NCBI GenBank assembly: GCA_036924285.1
Contig: JAYKYS010000009.1
Location: forward strand, 22,982,001 to 23,046,000
Length of the DNA: 64,000 nt
Reading direction: 5' to 3'
Source: Asterella californica
Lineage: Eukaryota > Streptophyta > Marchantiopsida > Marchantiales > Aytoniaceae
Shown piece by piece: positions 56,394 through 64,000 of this stretch. Each line of letters begins with the position of its first letter. Positions within the stretch are counted from its first letter, which is position 1. The notes under the pieces were generated by a model that worked only from the letters and a program-made list of their open reading frames with translations, was not told where the DNA came from and did no database searches. The translations under genes and the position numbers were made by a program.

Positions 56394-56606
56394 CTTGTAA
56401 CTATTCTTTCTACCCTTCTAATTTTTGTGCAATAACTACTCGATAAATGAGTACGAACATCACCAATTCCATTCGCGAATAATCTACCATAGGTAAAATG
56501 AAAGGAAATGGTTGTAACAACACCTCTTGTGCCATCTTTTCTCCCAAGGTAATCATGAGCATGAGTCGCATCACCGTCTTCTCCACCATCCGAATGACGA
56601 TCTCCA

Positions 56607-57083
56607 TCACAACTCAGCCGAGTCCTCTTTTGAAGTCGACAACTTCTCCGTCTCAGCTCTTTGAGTCTCGTCCAACTTCTCGACTACTGACGTAAGTAGG
56701 GCGGCCACATCGACGCACTTGTGTCCTCTTGATAGATCACCCACTCCACAACTTGGACAAGGATCTTCGCCTAGAAGATGAATTGGCGCTGGTGACGATG
56801 GACCCACTCGAAGATTTAAATCAGTAAACTCCCGCTTCCCTTTAGCTCTCTTGGTTCTGATTCTAGTTGGACAATTCACTACTTTGTGTCCCAACCCTCT
56901 ACAGAAATAACACCACAAGTCGGTTTCTACTCTTCTCCTCGGAGATTCTACTTGAGGTTTAATATTGAGGTTTTCAAACTCGACGATAATCTCTCTTGAA
57001 CTTTCTCCGACACTTACTATGACATCTAAACCTTGAGGAAGGTTTCTAAGTCTAACTTTCCAATCTTTTGAATTTCCACTCAT
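56607..57083 (-). CDS. Element G small ORF: double zinc-finger accessory protein
   Basis: 158 codons from the ATG at 57083. It is a homologue of the small ORF of F: DWKVRLRNLPQGLDVIVS, zinc knuckle CYFCRGLGHKVVNC, LNLRVGPSSPAP, then CPSCGVGDLSRGHKC with the same CX2CX8HXC spacing, and an acidic Ser/Thr/Glu tail. It is intact and lies 213 bases before gag, again in the same frame as gag. Identity to F is moderate, with the cysteines and histidines fully kept. Confidence 0.75.
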   Translation of the reverse strand: MSGNSKDWKVRLRNLPQGLDVIVSVGESSREIIVEFENLNIKPQVESPRRRVETDLWCYFCRGLGHKVVNCPTRIRTKRAKGKREFTDLNLRVGPSSPAPIHLLGEDPCPSCGVGDLSRGHKCVDVAALLTSVVEKLDETQRAETEKLSTSKEDSAEL

Positions 57084-57709
57084 GTTGCACCTTCTCAACC
57101 ATTAAGTGGACAAAATATCATAGAGGAAAATAATTCTACATCACTTTCTTAACTCTTCCGAGCTTTATGTTGGAAATCGTGTATTATACATGCTATACAC
57201 GAAATAAAATCTAATCTAAAATTAACTATCGAAGATATGATCCTCCTCACCATCGTTTGTACTAATCACAATAGACATCTTGAACTCACTCTTGTAAGGA
57301 TCCAACTCTACTTCACCAGGAGCATTCGTGGCCTCCACACTAAATGATGCTTTAAACTCGGCTTTCTTCAATTCTGTGCCAATGGTCGCGGAAGCTTCTT
57401 CGTATAGGGTAAAGAGGGCACCCCAAGAGCTATAGATGTGTGTTCGTAACTCATCTATACTTAACTTGGGCTTTTTCCGTCTCTGTTCGAACTCCTAAAC
57501 GTCTCTTCTTCCACCTCGTCATTCGAACTGGATTCCTCATGAACTATCTACGAGACCTCCTTGTATGCCGAAACGTATATCTCTTAGTTGGTAAGAGATC
57601 TCTCCAAGATTTTTGTGGTCTCCAGTAGCTCAACCTCCAAGCTACTAAATCATGAAGTTTCAACAGAAACTTCCCTAATCAGAAGAGATGGTGATGACTG
57701 TACAAATTT

Positions 57710-58320
57710 TCAGAGAACTGAAATTTGTATATTTTCACTTCCCTCATGGTTGTCAACCCCCTCCACTTTGAAAAATTCTTTCTCTCTCTTCAGACCTCAT
57801 CTTCTCATGATTTCTTTTGTCCTGGATAGCTTATCAGCCACTCTAAAACACTGGAAAGTTTCTCAGGAAAATAAAATTCACAGAAAATCTGACACAGACT
57901 GTAAACGTTTTCCAGAGAACAGAATTCCTCAACTCTCATGAATAGACCCCCTCAACTTTGAAAAATCATTGCTCACTCTCTAGACCACCTTTTCCTATCA
58001 TTTCTTTTGTCTTAGATAGGTTATCAGCCAATCTAAAACACTGGAAAGTTTCTCAGGAAAATAAAATTCACAGAAAATCTGACAATGACTGTAAACTTTT
58101 TCCAGAGAACAGAATTCCTCAACTCTCACGAATAGACCTCCTCAACTTTGAAAAATCATTGCTCACTCTCTAGATCACCTTTTCCTATGATTTCTTTTGT
58201 CTTAGATAGGTTATCAGCCAATCTAAAACACTGGAAAGTTTCACAGGAAAATAAAAATCACAGAAAAGTTGACAGCGACTGTACAAATTTTCCAGAGAGT
58301 AGAATTTCTAAACTCATAAA
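57710..58320 (-). repeat. Tandem array, three units of ~190 bp, in the leader of G
   Basis: The block ctggaaagtttc(t/a)caggaaaat starts at 57851, 58041 and 58231, giving a period of 190. Units two and three are nearly identical; the first is more diverged. The array lies between the primer site (58598-58614) and the small ORF, that is in the untranslated leader of G. Plus-strand frames at 57588-58405 across it are fortuitous. Confidence 0.9.
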
Positions 58321-58597
58321 TTTCTCTCCTCTAATAACTTTTCTCTCCTCCTTTTTCTACAACTCTTGTTGCACCCTCTTTCAACTCTCCTCAAACTCCT
58401 TCTAAGTGAACAAGATGTAAAGAATGACTTCGAACGCGTCATATATCACTACGGGATACACGAAAGGTTCTAACGTTGCTAACATCGCGTTAGCTCTCTC
58501 TCCTCCCAACGTTCTCTCCATGTGCTCTCTCATAATCTCCTTTTGTCGAATATAGAACTGAACTCTAAACATCGTTCAACGATCCCTTCAAGTGAGG

Positions 58598-58614
58598 TCT
58601 CGGCAACGGAACCA
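58598..58614 (-). promoter_or_regulatory. Primer-binding site of element G (tRNA-Asp-like)
   Basis: On the minus strand TGGTTCCGTTGCCGAGA, one base different from that of F. It follows the LTR end by four bases (TTTT). Confidence 0.75.
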
Positions 58615-58618
58615 AAAA

Positions 58619-59531
58619 TGTAAACCCTCCGCGGTCCTATCGATCAACTACCTCCCGATCTCTCAACCTCCACGATCGTCATCCACGAATCTGCAACATG
58701 TCGGGCCTGTCTCTCACTCAGGGGTCACCTCTGATGGCTTTGATGGAAGCACACCATGAACTTGAAGGGAAAATGTTGAGTTCACTCATTCATACACCCA
58801 CAAACTTATCAACTAAAAATCTCCTTAAACACATCAACTAAAATCCTCCATTCTAACGACGTCTCTCAAGTTCTCACATGTTAAAAATATTCCACACTCT
58901 CTATATTACTCAAGTTGTCATTACGACAATGTGAAAACAAGGATGAGGAGCTCTTCTCTACTCCTCTATTTATACATTCTAGGTTTTTACTTTGGTACCT
59001 CCGGTAACTCAGCCGTAACTACTTTTACCGGGTTTTACTAAGATATTACTTAAGGTAAAATCATTGATCACATGGGCTTTTTACCTTTTCACATGGGCTT
59101 ATTCCTTCAAAGTCAACAACTTCTAGAAGGATTCTAGAATATTCTCAAGGAATCTCGAATTTCCACCCCCCCTCTACACTAGGACCCACTAAAAAGGAAA
59201 CATGTGGAATCTCTTCTTGTTTTTAATGCCCACAAAGTCCACAACTTTAATCCAACCACTAATATCAAGTCAAAAAGGAGATAAGGGATACTTTCCACCT
59301 CCTTTCTACCTTTTAGACAAGATGACAAGATAGTAGTGCTCACTCTTTAGCAAATATCTGAATTCTGCGAAAAGTACAGCTAAGTTTAACCATAACTAAC
59401 TTTTAGATAGTCATGACTAACTTTATACATCCTTAAAGTACTTTGGCAGCCAATAAACATTCTCAACACTTAGTTATAACTAAACACCTTACTAATAGAC
59501 AAACTTCCTATGTGTAACATAGGTCGTTACA
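58619..59531 (-). repeat. 5' LTR of element G
   Basis: Minus strand from TGTAACGACC at 59531 to ...GGTTTACA at 58619, 913 bases. Its start and end match the F LTR pattern (TG...TTACA followed by T-rich bases and TGGTTCC). No second copy is present because the 3' half of G has been replaced by E sequence. It abuts element C at 59532. Confidence 0.7.
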
Positions 59532-61540
59532 GGACAGAGTTGGGAGAGCTTTATGCACGCTTTGAAGGAGGAGTACTACACTGAAGATTCAGAGAGGGTG
59601 ACCAAGAGAACGTTTTTTGAGTGGGTGGTTAAACCCAACAAAGGTTTGTCTGTAAATGAGTTGTTAAGGGAGTTTGATCGTCAGTATGCTCAGCTTTCTA
59701 GGACAGAGAAGCTTACACTAGAGGTGGAGAAGACCTAGCTTTTCTTACAAGCAGCGGACATGACTATTCAGGAGAAGCTTGAGCTGTTGCTGGAAGACAA
59801 GAGTGAGGAGAGAGGATTGAAGACTGACTGGAAGGAGGTTGAAGAGGTTGTCTCTTTGCTGACCAAGAGACAGAGAAGAAGGGACAAGGTGGTGGTAAGT
59901 GAAGCAACACCTCTGATAATTCTTGTCAAGCAGTTGCTTACTAAACCCGCTTTGGTAATTGCTAGAGAGGAAGACTCACCGCTTGATGAGTTGATTAAGG
60001 GTATGAAGGAGCTTAAGCTTAAGCTCACTAGGTTAGAAGAGAAGGAGCAGAATGTACAGCCTGCTATGTAGAGACCTCATATGAGAGAAGACTTTGTTCG
60101 TTGTATATGGTGTGATAGCCTAGACCATGTAAGAAGAGATTGTGGGGAGTTTTCAGATTCATTGAGGAAGGATCTGATCTTCTTCAAAGATGGTAAGATC
60201 CATCTGAGAGAGACTGGGATGATGTTGGGAACCAACTTTGGCAAGGGTGGTATGAAAAGACTTGTGAATGATATATCAGCATCACATGCTGTTTCTCTTG
60301 TGAATGTTGCTACCTGTGGAGTGAAAGTGAAGATGGAGAGAGAGAAAGGGTCTACTGGGTTGTGGTCTAATGTAGTGCGGTCCGTAGCTAGAACAGAGCT
60401 AGACAAGGATGTGCTACAAAGGGTTGGCAACTCAATTCGAGAAACTACAGGATGGAATGACCCTGTGGATACTATGTCAGTGCATGCTTATGTGGCAAGA
60501 AGTCAGCATGAAGTTGTACTAGAAGAAAAACGCAGGAGGGAGGATGCAGGTGAGGCTTCTACAGCTAAACGACCTGCTACAAGGAGTGAAAGGGCTAGAC
60601 CAGAGACAAGACATGAGACAACACCTATTCGGGAGGAAACTATGGAGGATCTACCATCTACAACACCAAAGGAGAAGGAGAGAAGTAAAGAGAAGGGTAA
60701 GATGCATGCATACAAACTTCAGTCTGACATTGAGATTGCTACAGACTTGAAGCAGGTGTTAGAGAATCGTATCTTGAATGTGAAGGTTGAGTTTACTTTG
60801 GGTGAGATTCTTGAGATTGCAAAGCGTGAGTTCCATGAGGTTATCATAGATATCATCAAGAGGAAACGTCAGATTTTGGATGAAGCAGCTACGCTTAACG
60901 CTCTAGAGACCAAACTGTCGGAGGATGAAGAAGATGAGATTGCTGGTTACTGCTCTCAAGTATCAGAAGGGAGGTCGTATCAGCACGTGAGGTTTGAAGA
61001 TGAGATGGAAGCATCGCAGAAGAGCCATTACTCTCACAACCATTGGACAAGAGCAACCACAGAGACCTTGGTGAAGTTGGGAGATCTGGAGGAACCTGTG
61101 GTGGCATTGATTGATCACGGCTCAGAGATTAATCTGATGTCTAAGGAGCTGTACAAGCGTGGAAGGTGGTCCATACACACCGACCATGGAGGGCTTATCC
61201 GTGCTGCCAACAACCAGAGGAGAGAACTCTATGGTGCTTGTCCCAACATCAAGGTAACTGTGGGTAACATCAGTGATGTCTAGAATTCTTTGTACAAGAC
61301 TTGTCAACCTATCCTATCATTCTAGGGCAGCCTTACATTATTGCTGTTAGAATGGAGACACGAGTTATGGATGATGGTTTAGCCTATGCTAGGATACGTA
61401 GTAGAGATGGCATAAGAGCTGTTCAGTTTTTGACCGTTGCTGCATAACATGAGAAAAATCGCGATAGCTTGAGAGACCGTCCACTACTTAAGATTACTCA
61501 GGAGTTTAGAGATCTAGGGGTTTTGGCAGAGTATCATTGA
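59532..61540 (+). pseudogene. Element C gag and protease, truncated and broken
   Basis: The first readable residues (SFMHALKEEYYTEDSERVTKR) match the middle of the B gag, so the N-terminal part is missing. One frame covers 59553-61283 with stops at 59736 and 60069: LNELLREFD-like section, KGMKELKLKLTRLEEK, zinc knuckle CIWCDSLDHVRRDC (about 60096-60137), FGKGGMKRLV, LKQVLENRILNVKVEF, KREFHEVIIDIIKRKRQ, and protease VVALIDHGSEINLMS (about 61100-61145). There D-H-G replaces the usual D-S/T-G. A frameshift at about 61281 leads to ILGQPYIIAVRMETRV. It is the best-preserved member here of the family that includes A, B and H. Confidence 0.8.
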
Positions 61541-61624
61541 AGAGCGAGACTTCAACGGTACAGTAGAGAAAGGATTCTCACCCGATCTAGTGAGCATGAA
61601 GCTTTATCCACTAGCTTCTTAGGA

Positions 61625-64000
61625 TTGACGTCATGTGGATCAATGTGTTATAGGAAAGTTGAGAATCTGAAGAGGTTTGAGAGGCAACATGTGAAGTATG
61701 TACAACAGTCTTTGTGGGATAGTGGAGAGTTAGCAGGAGATGAATACATATCTAGAGTGTTTGAAGAGCAGTATTTGGTAGATACTGTAGAGGAGTTGAA
61801 ATCTATAGTAGAAAGTTCTATAGATGATGTAGATAGAGTGGTGAGAGTGAGCTCCAAGGAGCTTTATGATGTAATTGATAAGTTTATAGATCGACAAGAG
61901 GTGTATGTGGAGACCAAGTACAAGTCAGTGGCAAAGAAAGTCAAACCAGTGGCTTTGCCTTTACCACTCGATTACAATCAGAATATGGAGCAAGCTGCAC
62001 GAGAACCGACGCTCAGAGGACCGAGAAGAATTGGACACCAGTTCACAAAAACAACACTGAAGGAGCTGAGGATTGGAGGTGATGGATTTCTTACTGAGCA
62101 AGAGAAGAAGAGCTTCAGGGAGATGTTATCTAGGCATGGTAAGACGTTTGCGTTTGAGTCACATGAAGTAGGATGTGTAGATCCAAGTGTAGTTGCACCT
62201 ATGGTAATCTTTACTATATCGCATGTGTCTTGGAATCTACGTCCTATCCCTGTGCCTAGAGTTCATCTACCAAAGCTGATAGACTTGCTCAATGAGAGGA
62301 TTAGGATGGGTATCTTGGAACCATCTATAGCTCTCTACTCTAGTAGACGGTTTACTGTTCCGAAGAAGAGTGGAGCTTTGAGATTCATTCAAGATATGCA
62401 GCCAGTTAACAAGGTGACTATCATGAATATGGGTATATGACCTATTGTAGACGAGTTTGTAGAGGCTTTTGCTGGTCGTGCTATCTATTCAATGAGAGAC
62501 TTATATTCAGGGTATGATCAGTTTCAGTTATCTTCTGAGAGTAGAGACTTGACTACAATGAGGACACCTTTGGGGTTACTAAGGATGTGCACCTTGCCAC
62601 AAGGTGCTACCAATTCTGTAGCACATATGATGAATGGCATGAACAAAGTTTTGAGGGATTTCATTCCTGAAAAAACTATGCCATTTCTTGATGATGTGCC
62701 GATCAAAGGATGTACTGAGGAGGATAAGAATGAGGTAATTGATCAGAGGGGGTGCCGTAATTTTGTTGCAGATCACATAGCCGACTGTGATAAGATATTG
62801 AGTCGGCTAGAGGAGGTTCATTTGACTTTATCAGGAGCAAAGTCTGTATTTGGAGAACAAGAGGTGTTAATTGTGGGGCACTTATGTGGATCTTATGGTC
62901 GGAAACCTTGTCCAAACAAGGTTGATGCCATTCGAAGGATGAAGGAGATGTGTGGAGCGGTTACTGAGGTGAGAAGATTTCTAGGTGCATGTGTGTTTTA
63001 TCATATATGGATTCCACACTTTGCACATGTAATAGATCCGTTGTACAAGTTGCTGAGGAAGGGGCAACGATTTCAATGACAAGAGGAGCAAAGCGAGTCT
63101 ATGAAGAAGTTGAAGGATCTGTTGTCTTCACTACCAACTCTACGGAAGGTAACATACGAGTTGGGCAGATCTGTTATCTTATTGTTGATACTAGTCCTAT
63201 TGGCATTGGATGGGCTATAGGACAGGATGATGAGGATGGAAATAGATATGTGGTGCGTTTTGGAGCTAAGGTGTTAAGTTCACGGCAGAGAGACTACCCT
63301 CAGGTCAAGAGAGAGCTATGGGGAGTAGTTATTGCGATGAAGAGTGATAAGGAATACTTGATAGGAGCACATGTGGTAGTGGAGACATATTGTTTACCTC
63401 TCTTGGGAATAATCACTAGCTGTACACCTCCAGATATTGCTATGTTGAGGTGGATAGCATATATCAAGTCCTTGAACCAAGAGTTTAGACATATTGCAGG
63501 AAAAGACAATCCTGTGACAGATATGTTATCAAGGGCTAGGTATTACAGTGAGAATGAAATGATAGATGATCAGGAGGATGTGGGAACAGAGTTCTATTCT
63601 AGTGTTCTTGTTAGAAAGGACAGAAGCTGTTTTGCAGCTCCATTGGAGTTATTTGAGAAAACTATGTATGATGGCGAGTGGTTGGATCTTGGGCGCTATT
63701 TGAGTTCATTGGAAAGGCAAGAAGGCTGGTCTGATGCAGATTTCAAGAGGATCCTTAGAACAGCTTATGGGTACTTTTTATATGGAAGACATCTATGGAA
63801 GCGCCCTAAGCTGCAAGGAGGTGTACCACAACGGGTGGTATGTGATCTGGAATTGCAGCAGAAGCTGATCAAGGAGTTCCATGAGAGTCTATGGGCCAGT
63901 CATAGAGGAGTTTGGACTACATTTGCCAAGATGAAGAGAAGTATTGGTGGAAGGGTATGTATAAGGATGTAGTACAGTTTGTTTCATCCTGTATATCCTG
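61625..64000 (+). pseudogene. Element C pol (RT, RNase H, start of integrase), runs off the window
   Basis: 61625-63079 is one frame with a stop at 62438 and another at 63077. RT blocks: RRFTVPKKSGALRFIQDMQP, MCTLPQGATNSVAHM, PFLDDVPIKGC. After a frameshift near 63175, RNase H reads IVDTSPIGIGWAIGQDD, KRELWG and then ETYCLPLLG, in which Tyr replaces the catalytic Asp seen in element E (ETDCLP). The integrase zinc finger starts (EFHESLWASHRGVW), and a frameshift near 63935 precedes YWWKGMYKDVVQFVSSC at the window end. E's pol is a close relative in the opposite orientation. Confidence 0.85.

Noticed and set aside
57588..58405. Plus-strand repeat-containing ORFs
   Set aside because: They run antisense through the tandem repeats in the leader of element G.

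Overview
The window looks like nuclear DNA of a plant or close streptophyte relative. The evidence is a spliced seven-exon eIF3e gene that is plant-like along most of its length, a plant-type FAS1-domain gene with an N-terminal membrane segment, and a dense load of nested Ty3/gypsy LTR retrotransposons with tRNA-Asp-like primer sites. The lineage cannot be fixed from sequence alone. The eIF3e C-terminus, and a gypsy pol type whose RT carries the string CTLPQGATNSVAHM, would suit a seed-free plant or charophyte better than a flowering plant, but that is inference.

Layout. 1-9.2 kb is AT-rich and gene-poor. It carries a dispersed repeat with paired hairpins and a 4 x 96 bp tandem array at 4.65-5.04 kb. 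9.2-15 kb is a non-repetitive genic island with eIF3e on the minus strand (10514-14538). 15.4-18.3 kb holds degenerate duplications and a decayed gene with the three motifs of an HUH/CRESS-like Rep endonuclease (17144-18040, plus strand), which is the most unusual item here. 18.3-29.7 kb is a graveyard of one gypsy family: gag fragments on the minus strand at about 19.05-19.80 and 23.62-24.70 kb, then an LTR-bounded, pol-less element at 24.89-29.73 kb that contains a roughly 1 kb near-perfect palindrome. 31.3-36 kb is a second genic island with the FAS1 gene (31866-32576, minus), a (GA)28 microsatellite and a 197 bp tandem duplication.

36.2-64 kb is a nested stack of LTR elements, named here D, E, G, F and C. 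D (plus, gag to RT) is cut in its RT by the LTR of E (minus, 40899-42607). E's pol (minus, 42653-46539) is fused out of frame at about 46540 to the gag-protease of G (minus). G is split at its protease active site by F (plus, 47236-54866). F has 800 bp LTRs that differ at one position, a 4 bp target duplication and an uninterrupted 1608-codon Gag-Pol, so it is very young and probably autonomous. G's 5' LTR (58619-59531) abuts C (plus), whose decayed gag-pol runs off the window.

F and G share a separate small ORF between the primer site and gag. It encodes a CCHC zinc knuckle plus a second CX2CX8HXC motif, and it is the best candidate for an undescribed functional module. The eIF3e and FAS1 genes appear intact; apart from F, every mobile-element gene in the window is broken.
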